Shown here in pieces: positions 1-7,298 of a stretch of 64,000 nucleotides of DNA. This DNA is from Acidovorax kalamii (GTDB taxonomy: Bacteria; Pseudomonadota; Gammaproteobacteria; Burkholderiales; Burkholderiaceae_C). The first letter of the stretch is position 1. Every line of letters starts with the position of its first letter. The stretch covers positions 186,001-250,000 of the forward strand of contig NZ_NOIG01000008.1 in assembly GCF_002245625.1 (NCBI RefSeq), given 5' to 3'. The position numbers and the translations under genes were made by a program. The notes beneath the pieces were generated by a model. The model was not told where the DNA came from. It did not search any database and saw only the letters and a list, made by a program, of their open reading frames with translations.

Positions 1-37
1 ACGTGCACGCTGCACCAGCGCCCCAGGAGACTGCGCC

Positions 38-1360
38 ATGACGCTGCGCGGGTGGCCGCGCTCGCTGTTCGGGCGCATTCTGCTGGTGCTGGCGCTGGGC
101 CTGGCGTTGGCGCATGCGCTGACGTTTGTGCTGGCGTTCACCGAGCGCAGCATGACCATGCGGCGGGCCATGGTGTCGTATTTCGCCAGCGACGTGGCCA
201 GCTCGGTCGCCATGCTGGAACGCCTGCCTGCCACCGAGCGCGCACAGTGGGTGGACCGGCTGGCGCGCCGCAACTACCGCTTTGCACTGGCCGAACCCCT
301 GGACGCACCTGCCGACCCGTCCCAGCTGGCCCGCCTCGTTGCCAGCGCTGTGGCGGCCACACTGCCCACTGACCGCCCGGTGCAGGTGATCGACCCCCAT
401 GTGCCGGGCATCGAGCTGCGGCTGCAACTGCGCCTAGCCGACGGTACGCCCCTGGCCGTGGACATGGACGAGCCCCGGCTGCAGATATCGCCCTGGGTGC
501 TGGGCGCGCTGGCGCTGCAGCTGGCGCTGCTGGTGGGCCTGTGCGCCTGGGCCGTGCGTGCAGCCACGCGGCCCCTGAACACGCTGGCCGATGCGGCCGA
601 TGCGCTCGGCGCCGACCGCCCCACCGTGCCGCTGGTTGAAGACGGCCCGCGCGAAGTGGTGCGCGCCGCCGTTGCCTTCAACCATATGCAGCAGCGCATT
701 CAGGCGCACCTGCAAGAGCGCATGCAGATCCTGGCCGCCGTCTCGCACGACCTGCAGACCCCCATCACCCGGCTGCGCCTGCGCGCCGACCTGCTGGACG
801 ACCCCGTGCTGCAGGGCAAGCTGCACGCCGATCTGGCCGAGATGCAGTCGCTGGTGGAGGAGGGCATTGCCTACGCACGCTCATCCCAGGCCGTGCGCGA
901 GCCCCCGCAGCGTGTGGATCTGCGCGCGCTGGTGGAGAGCATTGCGTGCGACTACGCCGATGCGGGCCTGCCGGTGCAGCTGCTGCACGCCGTGGACGTG
1001 ATCTGCGACACCCGCCCGCAGGCGCTGCGCCGCCTGCTGTGCAACCTGGTGGACAACGCGCTCAAGTTTGCAGGCGCCGCCGAGCTGACGCTGGAGGCGG
1101 GCGCGCCGGGCCAGTGGCTGGTGCGTGTGCTGGACCACGGCCCGGGCATCCCGCCCGCAGCGCTGTCGGCCGTGCTGCAGCCCTACGTGCGGCTGGAGGA
1201 TTCGCGCAACCGGGGCACGGGCGGCACCGGCCTGGGCCTGGCGATTGCGAACGAGCTGGCCCAGGCCCTGGGCGGGCGGCTGGCGCTGGGGCCACGCGCG
1301 GACGGCGCGCAGGGACTGGAGGCGCGGGTGGAGCTGCCAGGCACGCCGCTGCTACAGTGA
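38..1360 (+). CDS. HAMP-domain sensor histidine kinase
   Basis: Inner-membrane sensor kinase of a two-component system, 440 residues. A membrane segment lies near residues 12-34 and a second near 150-172, enclosing a periplasmic sensor region of about 115 residues with no recognised domain. A HAMP linker follows. The H-box AAVSHDLQTPITRL carries the phospho-acceptor His237. Further on are the N-box (LCNLVDNALKFA), G1 (DHGPGIP) and G2 (GTGGTGLGLA) of the ATP-binding domain. AGGAGA precedes the ATG. In one frame the first 37 bases stay open and would end in a TGA overlapping this ATG, so a partner response regulator probably lies just upstream, outside the window. The signal sensed cannot be told. 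Confidence 0.93.
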   Translation: MTLRGWPRSLFGRILLVLALGLALAHALTFVLAFTERSMTMRRAMVSYFASDVASSVAMLERLPATERAQWVDRLARRNYRFALAEPLDAPADPSQLARLVASAVAATLPTDRPVQVIDPHVPGIELRLQLRLADGTPLAVDMDEPRLQISPWVLGALALQLALLVGLCAWAVRAATRPLNTLADAADALGADRPTVPLVEDGPREVVRAAVAFNHMQQRIQAHLQERMQILAAVSHDLQTPITRLRLRADLLDDPVLQGKLHADLAEMQSLVEEGIAYARSSQAVREPPQRVDLRALVESIACDYADAGLPVQLLHAVDVICDTRPQALRRLLCNLVDNALKFAGAAELTLEAGAPGQWLVRVLDHGPGIPPAALSAVLQPYVRLEDSRNRGTGGTGLGLAIANELAQALGGRLALGPRADGAQGLEARVELPGTPLLQ

Positions 1361-1390
1361 CCGCTCCGTGGACTCCTGAAGGACAACACC

Positions 1391-2197
1391 GTGGACATCT
1401 CTGCCAGCAACCGCGAGCCCAGCGACAGCAACCCACGCATCTGCGTTGGCATTGGCGGCTGGACCTTCGAGCCTTGGCGCAACAACTTCTACCCCGCAGG
1501 GCTGGCGCACAGCAAGGAGCTGCAATACGCCAGCCGACAACTCACGGCGATCGAGGTCAACGGCACCTACTACAGCACCTTCAAACCACTCACCTTTGCC
1601 AAGTGGCGCGATGAAACGCCCGAAGGCTTTGTGTTCTCACTCAAGGCCAACCGCTTTGCCACGCACCGGCGCGTGCTGGCCGAGGCGGGCGATTCGATCG
1701 CACGGTTTGTCGACAGTGGCATCTCGGAACTGAAGGACAAGCTCGGGCCCATCGTGTGGCAGTTCATGCCGACCAAGGCGTTTGAGCCGGGCGACTTCGA
1801 GGCCTTTCTGGCCCTGCTGCCGCAGCAGGTGGGTGACCTGCAGCTGCACCACGCGCTGGATGTGCGCCACCCGAGTTTTGCGACGCCAGCGTTTGTGGCG
1901 CTGGCGCGCCGCTATGGCTGCGTGCCTGTGTACACCGACTCCGACCAATTTCCCGCCATCGCGGATGCAGAGGCCGACTTTGCCTACCTGCGGCTGATGC
2001 GCAGCCAGGCCGATGTGCCCACGGGCTACACGCCCGAGGCGATTGCGCAATGGGCGCATGGCGTGCGCACCTGGACCAGCGGCGAGCGGCCGCGCGATGT
2101 GTTTGTGTACTTCATCAACGGCGCCAAAGAGCGGGCGCCGGCAGGGGCGATGGAGTTGCTCAGGCAGCTGGGCGCTACACCGTCTCGCGCTGAGTGA
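1391..2197 (+). CDS. DUF72 (YecE-like) family protein
   Basis: 268-residue soluble protein of the DUF72 family, a TIM-barrel-like fold whose biochemical role is not established. Family features are the N-terminal [16 protein letters not shown] stretch, the [13 protein letters not shown] segment, and a C-terminal region ending near [15 protein letters not shown]. The start is GTG at 1391, preceded by AAGGA; no better ATG lies nearby. It follows the kinase gene by 30 bp and could be cotranscribed with it. Its 3' end overlaps the convergent acylphosphatase gene by 23 bp. Family assignment is firm, function unknown. Confidence 0.85.
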   Translation: MDISASNREPSDSNPRICVGIGGWTFEPWRNNFYPAGLAHSKELQYASRQLTAIEVNGTYYSTFKPLTFAKWRDETPEGFVFSLKANRFATHRRVLAEAGDSIARFVDSGISELKDKLGPIVWQFMPTKAFEPGDFEAFLALLPQQVGDLQLHHALDVRHPSFATPAFVALARRYGCVPVYTDSDQFPAIADAEADFAYLRLMRSQADVPTGYTPEAIAQWAHGVRTWTSGERPRDVFVYFINGAKERAPAGAMELLRQLGATPSRAE

Positions 2198-2477
2198 AGC
2201 CCTGCGGCGCCTCGCCGCCATCAGGCACATTGCCTACCACCACGCGGTCCACGCGCGCGTGGTCAGGTCCCTGGTGTGCCCAGTCGATGAGGGCCCGCAC
2301 GGCGGGTTCCGGGCCCCAGGCGCAGGCCTCCACGCGGCCATCCTGGCGGTTGCGCACCCAGCCCGTCACGCCCAGTCGATTGGCGGCCTGCGCCATGGAC
2401 CAGCGGTAGCCCACGCCCTGCACATGGCCGGTGATCAACAGATGGCTGGTGATGGTGGCGTGGGGTTCTGCGTTCAT
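2175..2477 (-). CDS. acyP: Acylphosphatase
   Basis: 100-residue enzyme that hydrolyses acyl phosphates, the usual length of this family. Both signatures are present: GHVQGVGYR, whose Arg binds phosphate, and [17 protein letters not shown], whose Asn positions the water. The chosen ATG at 2477 gives the compact family length; the frame stays open for another 52 codons upstream but that extension has no family match. The gene is convergent with the DUF72 gene (23 bp overlap) and divergent from the ferredoxin gene, 69 bp away. Confidence 0.9.
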   Translation of the reverse strand: MNAEPHATITSHLLITGHVQGVGYRWSMAQAANRLGVTGWVRNRQDGRVEACAWGPEPAVRALIDWAHQGPDHARVDRVVVGNVPDGGEAPQGFTQRETV

Positions 2478-2546
2478 GGGGGCACTGTAGCGCGCTCCTT
2501 GTGGGGAGCCCGCTCCAGGGGCACACTGACAGCACCACCGCACCCC

Positions 2547-2789
2547 ATGACCACCACCCCCAAGGCCCTGCCCACCATCGACCCCCAGCGCTGCACCGGC
2601 TGCGGCTGGTGCATTGCGGTGTGCCCGCCGCATGTGCTGTCGCTACAGGTGTTGGGCGCGGGGCCCTGGGGCCCCAAGTGCTCCACCCTGCACGACGCGC
2701 CGGGCTGTACCGGGTGTGCGCTGTGCGCGGTGCGCTGCCCGTTCGATGCGATCCGCATGGTGCGGGTGGCGGCCACCCAGGCCCGGTGA
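2547..2789 (+). CDS. Small 2[4Fe-4S] ferredoxin-like protein
   Basis: 80-residue iron-sulfur protein with two cysteine clusters, [13 protein letters not shown] and [13 protein letters not shown], each matching CxxCxxCxxxCP and expected to bind a [4Fe-4S] centre. A loop of about 35 residues separates them, longer than in the smallest bacterial ferredoxins. It is a likely electron carrier; the partner oxidoreductase is not in the window. The ATG at 2547 leaves only a short N-terminus before the first cluster. It is probably monocistronic: a promoter for the next unit starts about 40 bp after its stop. Confidence 0.85.
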   Translation: MTTTPKALPTIDPQRCTGCGWCIAVCPPHVLSLQVLGAGPWGPKCSTLHDAPGCTGCALCAVRCPFDAIRMVRVAATQAR

Positions 2790-2830
2790 GGCCGTTACGC
2801 CACGGGTCAACAAAGGCGCGTAAAGGCGGG

Positions 2831-2861
2831 TTGACAGGCCCCGGCCTGCATCCGGTACACT
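2831..2861 (+). promoter_or_regulatory. Sigma70-type promoter of the hom leader
   Basis: A perfect -35 TTGACA (2831-2836) and a -10 TACACT (2856-2861) are separated by 19 nt. Transcription would begin near 2867-2870, directly ahead of the ATG at 2871, giving a transcript with almost no 5' untranslated region before the leader peptide. The spacer is 1-2 nt longer than ideal. This is a prediction from sequence only. Confidence 0.6.
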
Positions 2862-2870
2862 GCGCCCTTC

Positions 2871-3020
2871 ATGTCGTTCACCTCCCTCCCTATCACCACC
2901 GCACGCGCCGCTGCCTTCCAAGGCATGGGCATGATGCCGCCCGCACTCACGCGGGCCAATGGTGAACAGCGGGCACTGGGTGCACGAATGATTACCACCA
3001 TTACCACCGCGGCCACCTGA
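2871..3020 (+). CDS. Threonine/isoleucine-rich leader peptide upstream of hom
   Basis: Short frame of 49 codons ending in MITTITTAAT, that is, five Thr and two Ile within the last ten residues. This resembles the E. coli thr operon leader, which senses Thr and Ile. It lies between a good promoter and an intrinsic terminator ahead of homoserine dehydrogenase, so it is probably an attenuator peptide. The first ATG (2871) sits 9 nt after the -10 box without a ribosome binding site, suggesting leaderless translation. In-frame ATGs at 2925, 2931, 2934 and 2988 are alternatives; the last gives a 10-residue peptide. The Thr/Ile block and stop codon are common to all of them. Confidence 0.65.
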   Translation: MSFTSLPITTARAAAFQGMGMMPPALTRANGEQRALGARMITTITTAAT

Positions 3021-3053
3021 GCACGCGCAGGTGGCCGTTTCGGCAGCCACCTG
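3011..3053 (+). promoter_or_regulatory. Competing hairpins at the end of the hom leader
   Basis: Three segments can pair in two exclusive ways. Segment 1 GGCCACCTG (3011-3019, containing the last codons and stop of the leader peptide) pairs perfectly with segment 2 CAGGTGGCC (3028-3036). Segment 2 can instead pair with segment 3 GCCACCTG (3046-3053). A ribosome paused on the Thr codons would mask segment 1 and favour 2:3. How this is relayed to the terminator at 3089 is not clear, because segment 3 shares only a weak CTGG/CCAG complementarity with its stem. Confidence 0.55.
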
Positions 3054-3088
3054 GTGATCGCTCTCTTCTCCCCCAAGACGAATGCACG

Positions 3089-3119
3089 AAACCCAGCTCT
3101 GGCAGCTGGGTTTTTTTGT
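3089..3119 (+). terminator. Intrinsic terminator (attenuator) just before hom
   Basis: A perfect 10-bp stem, AAACCCAGCT (3089-3098) with AGCTGGGTTT (3104-3113), a 5-nt loop and a following T-rich run. It sits between the leader peptide and the hom ribosome binding site, about 30 nt before the hom ATG, where an attenuator is expected rather than an end-of-gene terminator for the ferredoxin. Confidence 0.8.
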
Positions 3120-3142
3120 TTGTTCGTTAGCCGGAGAAGTCC

Positions 3143-4534
3143 ATGTACCGCGATCCCGTCCAGTCCCTCGAAGCCCCATCGTTGCCGTCGTCCGCCACGG
3201 CCATGCGCCCTCTGCGCGTGGGCATGATTGGCATTGGCACCGTGGGCGCAGGCACCTTCCGCGTGCTGACGCGCAACCAGGCGCTGATTGCAGGCCGCGC
3301 AGGGCGGGGCATCAAGATGGTGGTAGTCTGCGCCCGCAGCCTGGCCCGCGCCATGAGCGTGGTGGGCAAGGATGTGGCCCTGACCAACGACCCGATGCAG
3401 GTCGCCACGCACCCCGACGTGGATGTGCTGGTGGAGGCCGCAGGCGGCACCGGCCCCGCACGCGACTGGGTGCTGGCCGCCATCCGTGCGGGCAAGCATG
3501 TGGTCACCGCCAACAAGGCGCTGCTGGCCGAGCACGGCAATGAGATCTTTGCCGCCGCGCGCCAGCACGGCGTGGCCGTGGCGTACGAAGGCGCGGTGGC
3601 AGTGAGCATCCCCATCGTGAAGGCGCTGCGCGAGGGCCTCACGGCCAACCGCATCGAGTGGGTGGCAGGCATCATCAACGGCACCACCAACTTCATCCTG
3701 AGCAAGATGCGCGATGAAGGCGTGGGCTTTGCCGAGGCCTTGGCCCAGGCCCAGGCGCTGGGCTATGCCGAGGCCGACCCGACGTTTGACATCGAGGGCC
3801 TGGACGCGGCCCACAAGATCTCGCTGCTGGCGGCCAATGCGTTTGGCATGCCGGTGCGGTTTGCCGATGCGCAGGTGGAGGGCATCACTGCGCTGCAGGG
3901 TCTGGACGTGACCTGCGCCGAGCAGCTGGGCTATCGCATCAAGCTGCTGGGCGTGGCCAAGCGGCGACAGGACGGTGACGCCGAAGGGGTGGAGCTGCGC
4001 GTGCAGCCCGCGCTGGTGCCCGCCACGCATTTGCTGGCGCATGTGAACGGGTCCATGAACGCCGTGATGGTCAAGGGCGATGCCTCGGGCGTGACGATGT
4101 ACTACGGCGCGGGGGCGGGGTCGGAGCAGACCGCGTCGGCCGTGATTGCCGACCTGGTGGATGTGGCACGGCTGCAGGGCACCCACGCCGCGCAGCGGGT
4201 GCCGCACCTGGGATTTCACGCTGACGCGGTCAACGACAACTTGGCCGTGTTGCCGCGCGCCGCCGTGCACACGCGCCACTACCTGCGTGTGCCCGTGCAC
4301 CAGGCCCAGCAGATCGAGGCCGTGGGCGCCTGGCTGGCGGCGCAGCAGGTGCCGGTGCTGCGTGTGGAGCTGGCCTGCGAAAAAGCCGCGCCCAACGGCA
4401 TGGGCCCGCAGGTGCTGGTGCTGACGGACGCGGTGACGCAAAGCACCGTGGACCTGGCCGTGCACGCGCTGGCCGCACACCCCGCCGTGGCCGGGCCCGT
4501 GGCGGCACTGCGGGTGGAGATGCTGGAGGGCTGA
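3143..4534 (+). CDS. hom: Homoserine dehydrogenase
   Basis: 463-residue NAD(P)-dependent enzyme converting aspartate semialdehyde to homoserine, the branch point to threonine and methionine. An N-terminal Rossmann motif (GMIGIGTVGAGTF) is followed by VTANKALLAEHG with the catalytic Lys, the substrate region GIINGTTNFILS, and a C-terminal ACT-like region from about residue 375 that usually binds a feedback amino acid. GGAGAAG at 3131 supports the ATG at 3143 over an internal Met before MRPLRVG. No thrC or thrB follows, which is unusual since hom and thrC are often adjacent. Expression is probably controlled by the leader peptide and terminator upstream. Confidence 0.95.
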   Translation: MYRDPVQSLEAPSLPSSATAMRPLRVGMIGIGTVGAGTFRVLTRNQALIAGRAGRGIKMVVVCARSLARAMSVVGKDVALTNDPMQVATHPDVDVLVEAAGGTGPARDWVLAAIRAGKHVVTANKALLAEHGNEIFAAARQHGVAVAYEGAVAVSIPIVKALREGLTANRIEWVAGIINGTTNFILSKMRDEGVGFAEALAQAQALGYAEADPTFDIEGLDAAHKISLLAANAFGMPVRFADAQVEGITALQGLDVTCAEQLGYRIKLLGVAKRRQDGDAEGVELRVQPALVPATHLLAHVNGSMNAVMVKGDASGVTMYYGAGAGSEQTASAVIADLVDVARLQGTHAAQRVPHLGFHADAVNDNLAVLPRAAVHTRHYLRVPVHQAQQIEAVGAWLAAQQVPVLRVELACEKAAPNGMGPQVLVLTDAVTQSTVDLAVHALAAHPAVAGPVAALRVEMLEG

Positions 4535-4560
4535 GGGACAGCGGCGGGAGAGTTTTGAAC

Positions 4561-4620
4561 AAAATAGGCCGCTTGCGCGCGTCCATCATGCGCAACAAGC
4601 TACATATTTGATAGCAATCA
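4561..4620 (+). repeat. Dispersed AAAATRGCC...TTTGATAGC repeat, copy 1
   Basis: Intergenic element between the convergent hom and PaiB-like genes. It begins AAAATAGGCCGC and ends ATATTTGATAGCAATCA, with a GCGCG(N)CATGCGC core able to fold back on itself. It closely matches, in inverse orientation, the copy at 20641-20695. Confidence 0.65.
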
Positions 4621-4635
4621 ATCCCTGCCAACCAG

Positions 4636-5271
4636 CTAGGCCGTCAGCCCACCCTGCACCAGCGCCGCCATGCCCTTGGCGGCAGGGGTGCCCTCGGCCA
4701 TCAGGCCCTGCACCACACCGGCGCGGTCGGTGTCGGTGCGGTTCTGGCTCACCTTCCAGATGCCCTCCCAGCGCTCCACTGCGAGCTCGATGCCCACGAT
4801 GGCGCGCAGCAGCTTGTCGATGTAGTCGGGCGGCGCGTCGTCAATGCGCCAGGGGTCGGGGCGGTGGGCTTCGTGCCGCTCGCTGAGCGTGTGCAGAATG
4901 GCGCGCAGGCGCACCGGGTCGTCCACCGCGCTCAAGGTGCCGTGGGCGTGCACGGCGGCGTAGTTCCAGGTAGGCACCTGCTTGCCGTCGATGGCCTTGG
5001 ACGGATACCAGCTGGGCGACACATAGGCCTGCGGGCCGTGGAACACCGCCACCGCCGTTTGCGGCAGCAGCGGCCACACACCATTGGCGCGGGCCACATG
5101 GCCAACCAGGGTGCCGTGGGGGCCGCGCGCGGGGTCCAGGTACAGCGGGATGTGGTTGACGTGTTGCGCACCGGCGTGCGCGATCACCAGCGTGGCCAGG
5201 GGCTGCGCCTGCACCAGCGCGTGCAGGGTGGCCGGTTCGGTGACTTGGAATTGCCGGTTGGGGTTGGCCAT
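4636..5271 (-). CDS. FMN-binding PaiB-like protein
   Basis: 211-residue protein of the PaiB/FMN-binding negative transcriptional regulator family, which has a split-barrel flavin-binding fold. Diagnostic stretches are HVNHIPLYLD, YVSPSWYPSK and VPTWNYAAVHAHG. The name comes from Bacillus PaiB; whether this protein controls transcription or reduces a substrate is open. It starts 2 bp after the stop of the OsmC-family gene, so the two are almost certainly cotranscribed and translationally coupled. The ATG at 5271 was preferred because upstream sequence overlaps the OsmC gene and lacks family similarity. Confidence 0.88.
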   Translation of the reverse strand: MANPNRQFQVTEPATLHALVQAQPLATLVIAHAGAQHVNHIPLYLDPARGPHGTLVGHVARANGVWPLLPQTAVAVFHGPQAYVSPSWYPSKAIDGKQVPTWNYAAVHAHGTLSAVDDPVRLRAILHTLSERHEAHRPDPWRIDDAPPDYIDKLLRAIVGIELAVERWEGIWKVSQNRTDTDRAGVVQGLMAEGTPAAKGMAALVQGGLTA

Positions 5272-5273
5272 GG

Positions 5274-5753
5274 TCAGGCGCCTTCCACTTCGAGCACGGG
5301 CGCACAGTCGATCTGCGTCTTGACCGAGTTGGCCAGAAAACACGACGCGTGCGCGCGGTGGTGCAGGTCGTCCAGCTGGGCAGCGCTGGGCGCGTGGGCC
5401 GCGTCAAAGCATGTGACGGGGCGCAACTGCACGTGGGTGACGACCAGCTGGCCCTCTGCGTTCTTGGCCATGGTGCCCACGGCCGCGTCGGTGTAGCGGT
5501 TGAGCCGATAGCCCGCGCGGCTGGCGAAGTCCATGAACCACAGCATGTGGCAGCTCGACAGCGCCGCGACATAGGCTTCTTCGGGGTCCACCGCCGCCGC
5601 GTCGGAATACGGCAACGGCACCACATGGGGCGACGACGACGCGGCCACGGTGGCCCCGCCATCGAACTGCCAGCGGTGGGCGCGGTGGTAGCGCTTGTCC
5701 AGGAAATCGTCGGTGCCACGGGTCCAGATGATGGTGGCGAGGTGCTCGGCCAT
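5274..5753 (-). CDS. OsmC-family peroxiredoxin-like protein
   Basis: 159-residue OsmC/Ohr-fold protein, a family that reduces organic hydroperoxides through two cysteines. The first redox Cys lies in ALSSCHMLWF and the second in HASCFLAN, both at family positions; an N-terminal WxFDGG-like strand is also present. It is the first gene of a two-gene unit with the PaiB-like gene and is transcribed divergently from the MocR regulator, 67 bp away, which is the likely controller. The pair fits a small stress or detoxification unit (inference). Confidence 0.88.
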   Translation of the reverse strand: MAEHLATIIWTRGTDDFLDKRYHRAHRWQFDGGATVAASSSPHVVPLPYSDAAAVDPEEAYVAALSSCHMLWFMDFASRAGYRLNRYTDAAVGTMAKNAEGQLVVTHVQLRPVTCFDAAHAPSAAQLDDLHHRAHASCFLANSVKTQIDCAPVLEVEGA

Positions 5754-5770
5754 GGTGGGAGGTCTTTCTA

Positions 5771-5818
5771 CAATGGTTCTTCAGTTTATGGCGGTACAGC
5801 CCCATCAAAGGAACCAAT
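5771..5818. promoter_or_regulatory. Candidate operator between OsmC-family and MocR genes
   Basis: The 67-bp divergent spacer contains AATGGTTCTT (5772-5781) and AAGGAACCAATT (5808-5819), which form an imperfect inverted repeat centred on GGTTC/GAACC. MocR regulators usually bind short repeats in such divergent spacers, so autoregulation and control of the OsmC-PaiB pair are plausible. The right arm overlaps the MocR ribosome binding site. Confidence 0.4.
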
Positions 5819-5820
5819 TC

Positions 5821-7266
5821 ATGCCCGTTGCCAGAGCCAATACCCCCGGCGGCCCCACCGGTCTGCTGCGCCAGCAGGTGTACGAGCAGCTGCGCGGCGC
5901 CATCGAGCAGGGCCGCCTGCCTGCGGGCACGCGCCTGCCACCCTCGCGCGAGCAGGCGGCCAGCTTGGGCGTGGCGCGCAACACGGTGCTGTGGGCTGTA
6001 CAGCGCCTGCAGGCCGAGGGCTATGTGGAGGCGCGTGTGGGCGACGGCACCTATGTCTCGCAGGCCGCAGGGACACCGCCCCTGCAAGGGCTGGTCGCAC
6101 CGCCGCGCGGGCTGTCGCGGCGCGGGCAGCTCATTGCCGAGACAGCCGCGCGCTGGCGCCCGCCGCATGTGGCGGCGCGCGCGTTCCGCATCGGCGCGCC
6201 CGAGGTGGACAGCTTTCCGTTTGCGCTGTGGGACCGCCTGGCGCGCCAGGCCAGCCCCGCCCAGCGCAGTGCCCGCGCGCAGTACCTGGACCCGGCGGGC
6301 GACCCCGACCTGCGCCAGGCCATTGCGCTGTGGTTGTGGGCCTCGCGCGGCATCCGCTGCGACGCGGCGCAGGTGGTGGTGTGCTCGGGTTCGCAGCAGG
6401 GCATCGACCTGATCGCGCGGCTGCTGCTGGACGCGGGCGACGAGGTGCTGGTGGAAGACCCCGGTTACCCCGGCATCCGCGCCAGCCTGCTGGCCCATGG
6501 CGCCCTGGCGCGGCCCGTGGCGCTGGATGCGCAGGGCCTGTGCATCGCCGAAGGCGCCACGTTGTGGCCCGGTGCACGCATGGCCGTGGTCACGCCCACG
6601 CACCAGTTCCCCACCGGCGTAGGCATGGGCCTGGCACGGCGCCAGGCGCTGCTGCACTGGGCGCGCGCACACGATGCCTGGGTGGTGGAGGACGACTACG
6701 ACGGCGAATTCCAATACGGCAGTGCAGCCCAGCGGGTGCCCGCCTTGTGCAGCCTGCCGGGCTCGGAACGGGTGCTGTATGTGGGCACCTTCAGCAAGAC
6801 CCTTCACCCCGGCCTGCGCCTGGGTTTTGTGGTGGTGCCGCCCGCGCTGGTGGAGGCCTTTGCCATGGCCCGCGCCATCACCGACCGGCACGCACCGGGC
6901 GATGCGCAGGCCGTGCTCGCGCGCTTCATTGCCGACGGCCACCTGCTGCGCCACCTGCGGCAGATGCGCGAGCTGTACCAGGTGCGCCAGCAGGTGCTGA
7001 TCCATGCCCTGGCCGACGCGAGCGATGGTGCCCTGCAAATCACCCCCAGCGACCGGGGCATGCACCTGCTGCACGAGGCCGCGCCGGGCAGTGACGACGA
7101 GACCCTGAGCCGCAAGGCACTCACGGCCGGGGTGATGCTGGCGCCGCTGTCGCGTTACGCCATGCAATCACAGCGGCGCGGGTGGCTGTTTGGCTACGCG
7201 GGCTACAGCGAGGCCGAGATCGTGGGCGCCGCGCGTGTAGTGGCGCGGCTGGCGCAAGGGCTTTGA
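5821..7266 (+). CDS. MocR/PdxR-type regulator with aminotransferase domain
   Basis: 481-residue transcription factor with an N-terminal GntR winged helix (about residues 12-80, including LPPSREQAASLGVARNTV) joined to a fold type I aminotransferase domain. The PLP-binding Lys is in FSKTLHPGLRLGF and the conserved EDDYDGEFQYG stretch is present. In this family PLP acts as a ligand or cofactor for sensing rather than catalysis. AAAGGAA supports the ATG at 5821. It is divergent from the OsmC-PaiB pair and probably regulates it. Whether it controls vitamin B6 synthesis, as PdxR does, cannot be judged: no pdx gene is near. Confidence 0.92.
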   Translation: MPVARANTPGGPTGLLRQQVYEQLRGAIEQGRLPAGTRLPPSREQAASLGVARNTVLWAVQRLQAEGYVEARVGDGTYVSQAAGTPPLQGLVAPPRGLSRRGQLIAETAARWRPPHVAARAFRIGAPEVDSFPFALWDRLARQASPAQRSARAQYLDPAGDPDLRQAIALWLWASRGIRCDAAQVVVCSGSQQGIDLIARLLLDAGDEVLVEDPGYPGIRASLLAHGALARPVALDAQGLCIAEGATLWPGARMAVVTPTHQFPTGVGMGLARRQALLHWARAHDAWVVEDDYDGEFQYGSAAQRVPALCSLPGSERVLYVGTFSKTLHPGLRLGFVVVPPALVEAFAMARAITDRHAPGDAQAVLARFIADGHLLRHLRQMRELYQVRQQVLIHALADASDGALQITPSDRGMHLLHEAAPGSDDETLSRKALTAGVMLAPLSRYAMQSQRRGWLFGYAGYSEAEIVGAARVVARLAQGL

Positions 7267-7298
7267 AGCAAGTCCTTTGAAGCAAAGGCCTTGGTGCC

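Noticed and set aside
2871-3119. Interpretation of the hom upstream region as a riboswitch
   Set aside because: The Thr/Ile-rich coding frame ending within the hairpins is a simpler explanation, and no known aptamer consensus was recognised.
7261-7288. Tandem CTTTGAAGCAA repeat after the MocR gene
   Set aside because: Only 11 bp, with the CCTTTG/CAAAGG palindrome lacking a T-run; likely a chance or local slippage repeat.
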